The position numbers and the translations under genes are program-made. This document shows positions 1 through 9,355 of a stretch of 41,543 nt of DNA, piece by piece (the stretch's first letter is position 1; every line of letters begins with the position of its first letter). The notes under the pieces are model-generated. The model searched no databases. It was not told the origin of the DNA and worked only from the letters and a program-made list of their open reading frames with translations. Origin of the DNA: Alphaproteobacteria bacterium MarineAlpha5_Bin7 (lineage in GTDB: Bacteria; Pseudomonadota; Alphaproteobacteria; HIMB59; GCA-002718135); the NCBI GenBank assembly GCA_002938195.1, contig PTKX01000008.1, forward strand, positions 1-41,543, written 5' to 3'.

Positions 1-568
1 GATAGCCAACATAGTCAGCTAAATCAATTTGTTCAGCAACCCAACCAGGCATTTCAGAAGTAAGTTTTTTACCACATATATCCCCTTCAAAAGGAGCTCC
101 TGCTTGGAGAATATCAAAATCTACTGTTCCAGTAGCAATTGATTGCTGAAGTCTTGCATTATAATCAGCTTGAGCCAAGTCAATCCAATTAATTTTCGCT
201 CCGGTATATTTTTCCCAAGGTTTCAAAAAACCTCTGTGAAGCATGTTATGAAGGTTAAATGAATCTAAACCCATAAAGTTTAGTTCAACACCTGCAAATT
301 CTCCTTCTTTTACTCTTTCTTTAGTTCCACCAAGACACATTTCTCCAACTTTTTGGAATTCAGCATCTCCAGGAGAACCTGCTCCAACTCCAGGAATTTT
401 TAGAATAGCTTTTCTGAGTTCAGAATGACCATCAGCAAATGCACTTGTTGCAACTGATGATAATCCTCCACTCATAGCAGCTATAGCACCAGCAGAAGCA
501 GCCCCTTTAACAAAGCTACGTCTATCCATCCCGTGTTTGAGCGCATATTCGTAAAGTGATTTTTTCAT
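1..568 (-). CDS. ABC transporter extracellular (sugar-type) substrate-binding protein, N-terminal part, runs off the window start
   Basis: Not in the ORF track. Reverse-strand translation from ATG at 566-568: MKKSLYEYALKHGMDRRSFVKGAASAGAIAAMSGGLSSVATSAFADGHSELRKAILKIPGVGAGSPGDAEFQK..., with twin-arginine signal (DRRSFVKGAA) and strong SD (AGGAGGAA) upstream. Confidence 0.85.
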   Translation of the reverse strand, partial: MKKSLYEYALKHGMDRRSFVKGAASAGAIAAMSGGLSSVATSAFADGHSELRKAILKIPGVGAGSPGDAEFQKVGEMCLGGTKERVKEGEFAGVELNFMGLDSFNLHNMLHRGFLKPWEKYTGAKINWIDLAQADYNARLQQSIATGTVDFDILQAGAPFEGDICGKKLTSEMPGWVAEQIDLADYVGY

Positions 569-711
569 ATTTCCTCCTAAAAATATGTTTAAATTTAAAC
601 TATTCTAACAAAGTAAAAAAAACAAGTTTCTTTATTGGATAATTAGCTTGATTTTTTTAACAAATGATTAATAATTTTCATTAATATTCACAAATATTAT
701 CAATATTCGAT

Positions 712-1734
712 ATGTTTAATGAAAAAAAATTAGGAAAATCAAATATTAATATATCCTCAATTGGATTTGGAGGAGCGCCAATAGGAGATCTTTTTGAAAA
801 TCTTGATGATAGTTTATGTCAAGAAATACTCAAAGAATCTTATAAAAAGGGCTTAAATTTTTACGACACTTCCCCCTATTATGGCTCAGGTTTGAGTGAA
901 GTAAGAATTGGAAATTTTTTAAAGTCAATTAAACGCGAAGAAATAGTTTTGAGCACTAAAGTAGGTAGATACTTAACACCTGAAGATCCAAATAAAATTA
1001 ATAGAGGAGCTTTTAAAGGAGGACTAAATTTTGTTCCTAATATTGATTATACCTATGATGGAGTAATGAGATCATTTGAACAATCACTTGAGAGATTAAA
1101 TATATCAAAAATAGATGTCTGTTTAATTCATGATGTTGATACATGGACGCACGGTGATGAGATGGAAGTACATTTTAAAACAGCAATGAATGGAGCTTAC
1201 AAAGCTATATCAAAACTTAAAGAAGATAATATGATTCAAGCAATTGGTGTAGGCGTTAATGAAACAGAAATGTGTGTTAGGTTTGCTCAAGAGGGAGATT
1301 TTGATTGTATGATTTTAGCAGGTAGATATACTTTACTTGAACAAGATGGTCTTGAAAATTTTTTTCCTATGGCACTAAAAAAAAATATTGGCATTATTCT
1401 TGCTGGAGTATTTAATTCGGGTATACTAGCAAAAGGAATAGAATCAAATTCAACCTACGACTATGGTAAAATTCCTAGTCATATTGCTGAAAAATATATT
1501 AAGATAGATAAAGTGTGCAAAGAATTTAATATACCTATAGCAGCCGCAGCTTTGCAATTTTGTAATGCCAATGAAGCTGTTTCAACAATGATTTTAGGAA
1601 TGGATCGGCCAATACAAATTAATGAAAATATTGATCTTTTTAATTATAAAATTAATCCTGAATTTTGGCAAAAACTAATTAAAGAAAATCTTATTGACCC
1701 TATGTCACCTGTTCCAAAAGAAATAAATCAGTAA
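712..1734 (+). CDS. Aldo/keto reductase (L-fucose / D-threo-aldose dehydrogenase-like)
   Basis: 340 aa; AKR motifs GFGGAPIGDLF, NFYDTSPYYGSGLSEVRIG, STKVGR, CLIHDVD. Confidence 0.88.
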   Translation: MFNEKKLGKSNINISSIGFGGAPIGDLFENLDDSLCQEILKESYKKGLNFYDTSPYYGSGLSEVRIGNFLKSIKREEIVLSTKVGRYLTPEDPNKINRGAFKGGLNFVPNIDYTYDGVMRSFEQSLERLNISKIDVCLIHDVDTWTHGDEMEVHFKTAMNGAYKAISKLKEDNMIQAIGVGVNETEMCVRFAQEGDFDCMILAGRYTLLEQDGLENFFPMALKKNIGIILAGVFNSGILAKGIESNSTYDYGKIPSHIAEKYIKIDKVCKEFNIPIAAAALQFCNANEAVSTMILGMDRPIQINENIDLFNYKINPEFWQKLIKENLIDPMSPVPKEINQ

Positions 1735-1738
1735 ATAT

Positions 1739-2719
1739 ATGTTAGGAAGTAGATTTGCAGCGAGACTTAATTCCTTTTCATCTAAACCTGAATTATTTTG
1801 GGAAGGAAAATCTACTATTGAAACAATTGATCTTATTAATAGAGCTGCCACAGTGAAAGGATTAACTGATATTGATTTAAATTATCCTGACCACACAAAA
1901 AAAAATTTTCTCGATATAATTAGTTGCTTGAAGGATAGCGACTTAAACATTAACGGATTGGCTATGAGATATTATGATAATCCTGCCTTTAAGCTCGGAG
2001 CTTTTACTCATCCTGATAAAAAAATTCGTCAGGAAGCCATAGATTTAACAAAAAACGGTATTGATTGCGCTAGAGAAACTGGATGTAATCTAATGACATT
2101 ATGGCTTGGACAAGATGGTTTTGATTATAGTTTTCAAGCAGATTACAAAGATTTATGGCAAAAAGAAATAGAAGCAATACATGAAGTGGCACTACATGAT
2201 CCAGAATGTAAAATCAGCATTGAATACAAACCTAATGAACCAAGAGCATATTCATTATTACCAAATTTAACATCAACACTTCTAGCAATATCCGAGATAG
2301 GTTTAAAAAACTTAGGTGTAACATTAGATTTTGCACATTTGCTTTATGCTAATGAACAACCTGCCTTTGCTGCCGCAATGGTTTCAAAAAAATCGCAATT
2401 ATTAGGTGTTCATCTTAACGATGCATATGGGAAAAGAGATGATGGATTAATGGTGGGATCAGTCCATTTTCATGCAACTGTTGAGTTTTTATATCAGATA
2501 ATACAAGATGGATATGATGGTGTAATATATTTTGATACATTTCCTAATATTACAGATCTTGATCCAGTAAATGAATGTCAAACTAACATAGAAACTGTTA
2601 AAAAAATTTTAAAAATAGCGCACCGTATTTTAAAGGATAAAAAATTCTCAGAATCAATACAAATACAAGATCCAATTACTACTCAACAAATTTTTTTCGA
2701 TTCTCTAAAAAATGAATAG
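1739..2719 (+). CDS. Sugar phosphate isomerase/epimerase-type TIM-barrel protein
   Basis: 326 aa; xylose isomerase-like TIM barrel features (LWLGQDGFDY, SIEYKPNEPR, LDFAHLLYA, GVHLNDAYGKRDDGL). Confidence 0.85.
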   Translation: MLGSRFAARLNSFSSKPELFWEGKSTIETIDLINRAATVKGLTDIDLNYPDHTKKNFLDIISCLKDSDLNINGLAMRYYDNPAFKLGAFTHPDKKIRQEAIDLTKNGIDCARETGCNLMTLWLGQDGFDYSFQADYKDLWQKEIEAIHEVALHDPECKISIEYKPNEPRAYSLLPNLTSTLLAISEIGLKNLGVTLDFAHLLYANEQPAFAAAMVSKKSQLLGVHLNDAYGKRDDGLMVGSVHFHATVEFLYQIIQDGYDGVIYFDTFPNITDLDPVNECQTNIETVKKILKIAHRILKDKKFSESIQIQDPITTQQIFFDSLKNE

Positions 2720-3572
2720 TAAGGGCGTAATCGTTGTAGGTAGTTTGCATTATGACATTTTTGTTCAATCTTCGCACTTACCTAAAGCAGGAGAAATAGT
2801 TGTAGGTAATGATTGGTATCCAAAATTAGGAGGCAAAGGAGGTAATCAAGCTATAGCTGCATCGGAGTATGGGTGTTTTACTAAAATAATAAGCGTTGTT
2901 GGAGATGATACATTTGGAAAATATATGTTGGATAAAATAAATTTAACGAATGTAAATACTGATGACATACAAATTAATAATAAATACAATTCTGGAATGA
3001 GTGTTGCCCTCTCTGATAGCGAAGGTGAGTACGGAGCAGTAATAGTTTCAGGAGCAAATTTTCATATAAAACCTGAAATATTTAAAAGTTTAAAAATTTG
3101 GGAAAATTGTAAAATTTTGATGATTCAAAATGAAATTGATGAAAATACAAATATTGCTGCAGCGACTAATGCTAAATTAAATGGATTAAAAGTATGTTTA
3201 AATGCATCTCCACCAAAAAAAATCATTTCAAGATTGATTGATAATATAGATATTTTAATAGTTAATACAATTGAAGCCGAATATCTATCTCAAGAAAAAA
3301 TAACTAGTCTTGAAGAGGCAAAAAATATATCAAAAAAACTTTCAGATATTTATAAGACTGTCATTATTACTTCTGGGGGTAAGGGAGTTACAGCTTGCAA
3401 AAAGAATGACTCTCCCTTTCATATTCCGGCGTTAAATGTTAAGGTTAATAGTACGCATGGAGCAGGGGATGTATTTGCAGGAACATTATGTGCAGCCCTT
3501 GCCGCGGACTTAAATTTATTAGACGCAATTACATTGTCTAATGAAAAAGCTGGCTTTCATATTGCAAAATAA
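2712..3572 (+). CDS. PfkB-family carbohydrate kinase (first of tandem pair)
   Basis: 286 aa; N-term GGKGGNQAIAASEYG, C-term HGAGDVFAGTLCAAL PfkB signatures. Overlaps the upstream gene by 8 bp. Confidence 0.88.
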   Translation: MNSKGVIVVGSLHYDIFVQSSHLPKAGEIVVGNDWYPKLGGKGGNQAIAASEYGCFTKIISVVGDDTFGKYMLDKINLTNVNTDDIQINNKYNSGMSVALSDSEGEYGAVIVSGANFHIKPEIFKSLKIWENCKILMIQNEIDENTNIAAATNAKLNGLKVCLNASPPKKIISRLIDNIDILIVNTIEAEYLSQEKITSLEEAKNISKKLSDIYKTVIITSGGKGVTACKKNDSPFHIPALNVKVNSTHGAGDVFAGTLCAALAADLNLLDAITLSNEKAGFHIAK

Positions 3573-3602
3573 TTAGATATAAAGTTAAATAATTTATTAG
3601 TT

Positions 3603-4517
3603 ATGAAAAATATTTGTATATTAGGAGTGTTTGTTGCAGATCTTGCTTTTTTTGGCGATGAAATTCCTGTTAGTGGTGAAACAGTCATAGGAAAGGAATA
3701 TATCATAGGTCCAGGAGGCAAAGGATCTAATCAGGCAGTTGCAGCGGCCAAAGCTGGAATTAAAACCTATTTTATATCCAAAATAGGAGATGATCAATTT
3801 GGTCAAATGGCAAAAGAAATTTATAATAAATCTGGAGTTGATTACTCTAGGGTAATAACTTCTAAAGAGCACTCAACAGGTGCTGCCGGCATTATAGTTA
3901 ATAATCGAGGTCAAAATGCAATTAGCGTGGTCACAGGGGCTGGAGGAGCTATTACTAAAGAGGATTTTAATAATTCCATGGATATAGTTTCTAATTCATC
4001 AGTATTTCTTACTAATTTAGAAATTCCAGTAGAAGTTGTGTATTACTCTCTTAAAAAAGCCAGAGAAAACAATGTTACAACTATTTTAAATCCTGCTCCT
4101 GCATCAGAATTCTCTCAAGAAAACTTCCATCTAGTAGATTTTTTTACTCCTAATGAGACAGAAACAGCTTTTTTTGTTAAACAAAAAGTAGAAAGTAAAG
4201 ACGATGCAAAGCAAGCTGCAGAAAAATTATTGGATATGGGTATAAAGAATGTAGTTATTACATTAGGTGAAAAAGGAGCCTATTATGCTAATAGCAATGA
4301 ACACTTTCACGTTGACGCAATTAATTTAGGAGACAAAGTAATAGATACTACAGGGGCCGGTGATGCTTTTAATGCGGGATTTGCAGTAGCTTTAACTGAA
4401 GGTAAGAGTATTAAAGAATCTATAATTTTTGCCAATGCAACGGCAGGTCTTTCAACGACTAAAATTGGAACAGCTAAGTCTATGCCTTTACGTAGTGAAA
4501 TTGATGATTTATTATAG
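3603..4517 (+). CDS. Ribokinase-like PfkB carbohydrate kinase (second of tandem pair)
   Basis: 304 aa; GPGGKGSNQAVAAAKAG, LNPAPA, DTTGAGDAFNAGFAVAL are ribokinase-type motifs. Confidence 0.88.
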   Translation: MKNICILGVFVADLAFFGDEIPVSGETVIGKEYIIGPGGKGSNQAVAAAKAGIKTYFISKIGDDQFGQMAKEIYNKSGVDYSRVITSKEHSTGAAGIIVNNRGQNAISVVTGAGGAITKEDFNNSMDIVSNSSVFLTNLEIPVEVVYYSLKKARENNVTTILNPAPASEFSQENFHLVDFFTPNETETAFFVKQKVESKDDAKQAAEKLLDMGIKNVVITLGEKGAYYANSNEHFHVDAINLGDKVIDTTGAGDAFNAGFAVALTEGKSIKESIIFANATAGLSTTKIGTAKSMPLRSEIDDLL

Positions 4518-4531
4518 AAAGCAATTTTTAT

Positions 4532-4711
4532 ATGAAACTATTTCTTGAAAGATTACTTTATTTTTGGGCTGGCATTACAGTTATTGGTCTTGGAATCGCA
4601 GCTTTATATTGGGCAATTAAAGTAGTCATATATATTGCCTTTATATCGTTATTTGTCGCTATAGCAGCAACTGCTTTTTACCATTTTTATTGGGTACAAA
4701 GAGATAAGTAG
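4532..4711 (+). CDS. Small membrane protein of unknown function (59 aa)
   Basis: Not in ORF track (short). Translates as MKLFLERLLYFWAGITVIGLGIAALYWAIKVVIYIAFISLFVAIAATAFYHFYWVQRDK*; two predicted hydrophobic segments; fills the gap between ribokinase and ExoI. Confidence 0.6.
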   Translation: MKLFLERLLYFWAGITVIGLGIAALYWAIKVVIYIAFISLFVAIAATAFYHFYWVQRDK

Positions 4712-4743
4712 TCTATTTTGCATTTAAATATTTTTTATCGACA

Positions 4744-6273
4744 ATGCCAAATAATTTAATTGCTAATAAACAAGTCTTCTGGGATTTAGAAACATCAGGA
4801 GCCGGAAAGAAAGAACATCCTAAGGCTTTTGGAAGCACTCCCAAATGGGAACAAATACTTCAGATAGCTGCAATAGTAGTAGATGAACAACTTCAACCTA
4901 CCAATCAGAACATGAACGAATTTTGTAGACCACGAACTTCAATTATAGCTCAACCAGGAGCATTGCTAACTACTCAGCAAGGTATAAGAGAGTCTTTACA
5001 AGCTAGACATTCATCTTATGAATTAATATCAATGATTAATAATCAATTTGAGGAATGGAAAAAAGAAAACAATAATTTAGTTTTCATCGGACATAATATA
5101 ATTTCATTTGATAGCACGGTTTTGGAATACAATTTATTTAATAATTTATTCTTTCCTTATATTGATAGAAAAAATAGAGGGGATACACTTAATTTAGCAA
5201 GAGCATTATATGCTATAAATCCCTCTGCTATTAAAACACCTCTTACAGAAAGAGGTAATCCAAGTTTTCGTCTAGAAAAATTAGCTGAATTAAACAACCT
5301 TCCTGTAGAGTTTGCTCATGATGCTTACAGTGATGTAAAAACTTCAATTGCTCTAACTAAATTTGTACATGATTCTGATCCTGAAAGTTGGTCTCAACTA
5401 GCAATGACTATGAATAAAGAAAAAGCTATTGAATTTATTAATACTAATAAAGGATTTTGTTATTTAACTACTTTTGCAGGTAGAATAAAATTAGAGGCAC
5501 TTTCAGTGGTGTGTGAATCTTCATATAGTGGTTGGTATAATGCTTTTAATTTAGCTTTTGATCCGACACCTTTATTGGAAGCTAATCTTGATGAATTTAA
5601 AACATTAATTAAGAAAAAAAACAGATATGTCATAACAAATCAGCATCCTATTTTATTACCTGGAAAGTTAGCAACCAATTTTGAACCCTACAACGAACTG
5701 GGATCAGATATTTTAAATGAACGTGCAAAAATGGTTTTTAAAAATAAATCTTTAGCCAATAAATTCAAACATATGGAAACTGATCGTCAATTAGAAAAAC
5801 TAGATGAAAGTTCTCAAGATAATATTTTTCCTGAAAGTAAAGCAAATAAATTTAGTGAATTTGGACAACAAGATGTTATTAAAAATTTCCATGAACAAAA
5901 AACTTGGGAAGAAAAATACAAAGTTGCTCTAACCTTACGTGATCCAAGAGCTAGTTTTATAGCTAAACGATTAATATTTGATGAAAACCCATCTATTCTT
6001 TCTGAACAAGATTTTAAAATGATTCACAGAGAATTACATGATCGTCTAGTAATTAATCAAGAAAGACCGTTTACAACTATTCCAGAGGCAATGAATCAAA
6101 TAGATAACGAATTGGCAAAGATTGAATCCAATGATGATCAGGAAAAAGATAAAAAGTTAAAAATTCTTAATGATTATAATACATATTTAATTTTTCTAGA
6201 GAAATATTTTAAGAATCAAAATGCGAAACCACTAAAAAGTGGTGCAGAATTGATAAAACAAATTTTTGGTTAA
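4744..6273 (+). CDS. sbcB: Exodeoxyribonuclease I (SbcB-like)
   Basis: 509 aa; DEDDh exonuclease motifs (FWDLETSG, FIGHNIISFDSTVLEYNLF, AHDAYSDVKTSIALTKFV), PGALLTTQQGI and GNPSFRLEKLAELNNL as in ExoI; ExoI-type C-terminal domain. Confidence 0.87.
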   Translation: MPNNLIANKQVFWDLETSGAGKKEHPKAFGSTPKWEQILQIAAIVVDEQLQPTNQNMNEFCRPRTSIIAQPGALLTTQQGIRESLQARHSSYELISMINNQFEEWKKENNNLVFIGHNIISFDSTVLEYNLFNNLFFPYIDRKNRGDTLNLARALYAINPSAIKTPLTERGNPSFRLEKLAELNNLPVEFAHDAYSDVKTSIALTKFVHDSDPESWSQLAMTMNKEKAIEFINTNKGFCYLTTFAGRIKLEALSVVCESSYSGWYNAFNLAFDPTPLLEANLDEFKTLIKKKNRYVITNQHPILLPGKLATNFEPYNELGSDILNERAKMVFKNKSLANKFKHMETDRQLEKLDESSQDNIFPESKANKFSEFGQQDVIKNFHEQKTWEEKYKVALTLRDPRASFIAKRLIFDENPSILSEQDFKMIHRELHDRLVINQERPFTTIPEAMNQIDNELAKIESNDDQEKDKKLKILNDYNTYLIFLEKYFKNQNAKPLKSGAELIKQIFG

Positions 6274-7061
6274 TGTTTGAACTTCAATATTTTGTTTTAG
6301 GCCTTATTCAAGGAATAACAGAATTTTTACCTATCAGTTCTTCAGCCCACCTTATTTTAATCTCAGAGTTAACAAACTGGGAGGATCAAGGAATTTTCTC
6401 TGATATTGCAGTTCATGTAGGAACTTTAATTGCAGTAATTCTTTATCTCTTAAAAGATCTCAGAATTATTTTGATAGATTTTTTTAACTTTAGAAAAAGT
6501 AATAGCAAGAATTTTGCAATTAAAATTTTTATAGCAACATTGCCTGCGCTTATTATTGGTTTTATTGTCTATGAATATTTTATTATTTATTTTCGCAATT
6601 TGACTGTAATTGCATTGGCAAGTATTATTTTTGCTATAATATTATATTTGGCAGATCAAAGAAAAAATTTAAACAAGAAATGGGAAGATTTAAATTATAT
6701 TGAAGTTTTTTTTATTGGTTTATGGCAATCTTTAGCTTTTATACCAGGTGCAAGCAGGGCAGGTGTTACTATTACAGGCGCTAGATTTATAGGAGTGAAG
6801 AGAAAATCATCAGCTATATTTTCTATGCTACTATCAATTCCAATAATTTTAGGCTCCCTGAGTTTATCAATTGTTGATCTTTTTTCTAAGCAATCAATTG
6901 AAATTAATCTAACTCAACCTATTTTTGCTGCTTGTATTGCGTGTATTACAGCTTTAATCTCTATTCATACTATGATGAAAATATTAAAGTTTACTAATTT
7001 TAACATATTTATAATATATAGAATTATACTAGGTATTTTATTATTGATATTTTATGCTTAA
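6273..7061 (+). CDS. uppP: Undecaprenyl-diphosphatase
   Basis: 262 aa; LGLIQGITEFLPISSSAHLIL and PGASRAGVTITGARFIG signatures. Confidence 0.95.
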   Translation: MFELQYFVLGLIQGITEFLPISSSAHLILISELTNWEDQGIFSDIAVHVGTLIAVILYLLKDLRIILIDFFNFRKSNSKNFAIKIFIATLPALIIGFIVYEYFIIYFRNLTVIALASIIFAIILYLADQRKNLNKKWEDLNYIEVFFIGLWQSLAFIPGASRAGVTITGARFIGVKRKSSAIFSMLLSIPIILGSLSLSIVDLFSKQSIEINLTQPIFAACIACITALISIHTMMKILKFTNFNIFIIYRIILGILLLIFYA

Positions 7062-7983
7062 ATTACGAGGAACTTATTGCGCGGCGTTAACGCCCATTCA
7101 TGATGATTATTCAATTGATAAGAAATTATTTCTTGCACACTGTAAAAACCTTCTCTCGGAAGGTTTAGATGGTTTAGCAATATTTGGCACAACTGGAGAA
7201 GCTAATTCATTTAATGTAAATGAAAAAATTGAAGCAATACATTATTTAATTGATAACGGTATTAACCCAGATAAAATTATAGCTGGAACAGGGCAGTGTT
7301 CTGTTACTGATACTGTTTTACTTAGCAAAGAAGTATCACAACTAAAAGTTAAAGGTATATTAGTATTGCCTGCTTTTTTTTATAAGAATGTAAAAGATGA
7401 TGGTATTGTTGAATATTATAAACAGATAGTTGAAGGAGTAGGCGACGAAAATCTTCATTACGTGCTTTATAATATTCCACAAGTCTCAGGTATTAAAATT
7501 AATATAAGTATTCTCGAAAGATTAATTAATCTATTTCCGAATAATATCATTGGAATGAAAGATTCTAGTGGCGATCTTGATAATATGCTCCAAGTCATAA
7601 AATCAATTAGTGATTTTTCATTATTTTCAGGCTCAGACAGTTTAGCTTTAAAAGTTTGTCAATATGGTGGAGCAGGGGCTATTACTGCAACCTCTAATAT
7701 TTCAGGTAAACTTCTTAGTTATCTAATAAACAATCATGAAAATGAATCCAATATTGAAAATTTTCAAGAGTTACAGAATTTACAAGTTCAAATTCGGTCA
7801 ACACTTTTTAATCAGGAGCCTATTAGTGCTCTTAAGGCATTTTTATCAGTTAATAATAATGATGAAAATTGGAATAGAATTACGCCGCCCCTTAACACCA
7901 TTATTGAACCTCAAAAAGATAAGACAGTGATTGCATTAATAGAGTTAATAAAAAAAATGGAAGAACTTTTATCTAATTCTTGA
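7054..7983 (+). CDS. Dihydrodipicolinate synthase / N-acetylneuraminate lyase superfamily aldolase
   Basis: 309 aa; LFGTTGEAN-like FGTTGEANSF, YNIPQVSG, Schiff-base lysine GMKDSSGD. Confidence 0.88.
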   Translation: MLKLRGTYCAALTPIHDDYSIDKKLFLAHCKNLLSEGLDGLAIFGTTGEANSFNVNEKIEAIHYLIDNGINPDKIIAGTGQCSVTDTVLLSKEVSQLKVKGILVLPAFFYKNVKDDGIVEYYKQIVEGVGDENLHYVLYNIPQVSGIKINISILERLINLFPNNIIGMKDSSGDLDNMLQVIKSISDFSLFSGSDSLALKVCQYGGAGAITATSNISGKLLSYLINNHENESNIENFQELQNLQVQIRSTLFNQEPISALKAFLSVNNNDENWNRITPPLNTIIEPQKDKTVIALIELIKKMEELLSNS

Positions 7984-8325
7984 GCTGAAATAATCTTTTG
8001 CTTGTCTTGCAACAAAGTTTTGCACAGGTTTCAGAAACATTGCAAAACCTATGCAATCCGTAAAGAATCCTGGTGTAATCAAAAGAAGACCTGAAATTAA
8101 AAGAAAAATTCCACCTTTAATTTCTTCGGTAGGCATTATACCTTGAGACATATTCTTCTGTGCATTAAACAATAAACTCATACCTTGTCTTCTAACTAGA
8201 AAAATACCAACAAGAGCAGTGGTAAGAATTATAACTATAGTATTTAAAATTCCTATATTTGAACCAATTGAAATAAAAATTGTTATTTCTATTATGGGTA
8301 TAAATATAAAAAGTAAAAATATCAC
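7969..8325 (-). CDS. FxsA family membrane protein
   Basis: 118 aa; pattern of FxsA (LLFIFIPIIEITIFISIGSNIG..., GGIFLLISGLLLITPGFFTDCIGF). Confidence 0.85.
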   Translation of the reverse strand: MIFLLFIFIPIIEITIFISIGSNIGILNTIVIILTTALVGIFLVRRQGMSLLFNAQKNMSQGIMPTEEIKGGIFLLISGLLLITPGFFTDCIGFAMFLKPVQNFVARQAKDYFSSRIR

Positions 8326-8328
8326 AGG

Positions 8329-9330
8329 TTAGATTTTCTCGCTCGATTTATCGTTTACAATACTCTTTTCAATTTTATCTTCAAATTCTCTTAAACGTCT
8401 ATATACGCTAGCTAATTCAATAATAGTAGGCCAAGCTTTTAATAAATATTGCATTGAACCTTCAACTCTTCCAAATGCCCTTATAATTTGCTGCATTACA
8501 CCAAGTGTGACAACACCTGCTACAATCGCTGGGGCTAAAAACACATAGGCAGATAGTACATTAGCTTGTAAATAAGCTATTCGACCAATATTGAAATATA
8601 GATAGCGTAAATAACTTAAGAAATGAATTGAACGAACATCATCAAATAGATCATCAATTGTTTTTGGTCTCACACTTCCATCATCTTCTGCGATAACAAG
8701 TATTTTTCTATAGGCGGCTTCTTTTTTTTGTAAGTCGTATTCTACACCAACTAGACGCAATATCCATCCAAGACCTATCAAGAATACAGTGCCACCCAAT
8801 GTCCAAAGTAATGCTCCAGTAATCAATCCATATTGCCAATCGCCAAAAAAGAAAATTGGAATACCCATTGATAATCCTAATAAGATGGGAATAAATTGAA
8901 CTAAAACCATAATTGATTCAATTAAACTGGTACCAAGTGATTCCATAATACGTGAAAATTTAATTGTATCTTCTTGCACCCTTTGTGCAGCACCTTCTAT
9001 TTTTCTGGCCTTATCATATACGCTATGGTACCATTCTACCATTGCAGTTCGCCATCTAAATAAGAAGTGAGCTGTAAAAAAACTTATAGCTACAGCTAAT
9101 GCAATATACATGCCTGCTAGCATAATAAATGAAAATAAACTCGACCAGTATTCCGAGATTGTAATTGAGTTTGGAGCCCCTAGAGCTTTTTGGATCATAT
9201 CATAAAATTCTCCAAACCATTCATTGATTTCAACGTCAATTTTTACTTGGATCCATAGTGATGATAAAATGATAGCTGAACCTAACCAGCCCCATAAAAT
9301 CCATTTTCTAGTTGTAAAAAATCTAAACAT
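8329..9330 (-). CDS. SbmA/BacA-like family peptide/antibiotic transporter
   Basis: 333 aa; EWFGEFYDMIQKAL, RWRTAMVEWYHSVYDKARKIEGAAQRVQEDTIKFS typical of the SbmA/BacA family. Confidence 0.88.
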   Translation of the reverse strand: MFRFFTTRKWILWGWLGSAIILSSLWIQVKIDVEINEWFGEFYDMIQKALGAPNSITISEYWSSLFSFIMLAGMYIALAVAISFFTAHFLFRWRTAMVEWYHSVYDKARKIEGAAQRVQEDTIKFSRIMESLGTSLIESIMVLVQFIPILLGLSMGIPIFFFGDWQYGLITGALLWTLGGTVFLIGLGWILRLVGVEYDLQKKEAAYRKILVIAEDDGSVRPKTIDDLFDDVRSIHFLSYLRYLYFNIGRIAYLQANVLSAYVFLAPAIVAGVVTLGVMQQIIRAFGRVEGSMQYLLKAWPTIIELASVYRRLREFEDKIEKSIVNDKSSEKI

Positions 9331-9355
9331 AGCTATTTTTTATATTATAACTTTA

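Noticed and set aside
3621-3872. Minus-strand ORF (83 aa) in ribokinase
   Set aside because: Antisense to a clear PfkB gene, no recognisable family; spurious.
7736-7930. Plus-strand 64-aa ORF inside the DapA-like gene
   Set aside because: Out-of-frame shadow of a well-supported aldolase gene.
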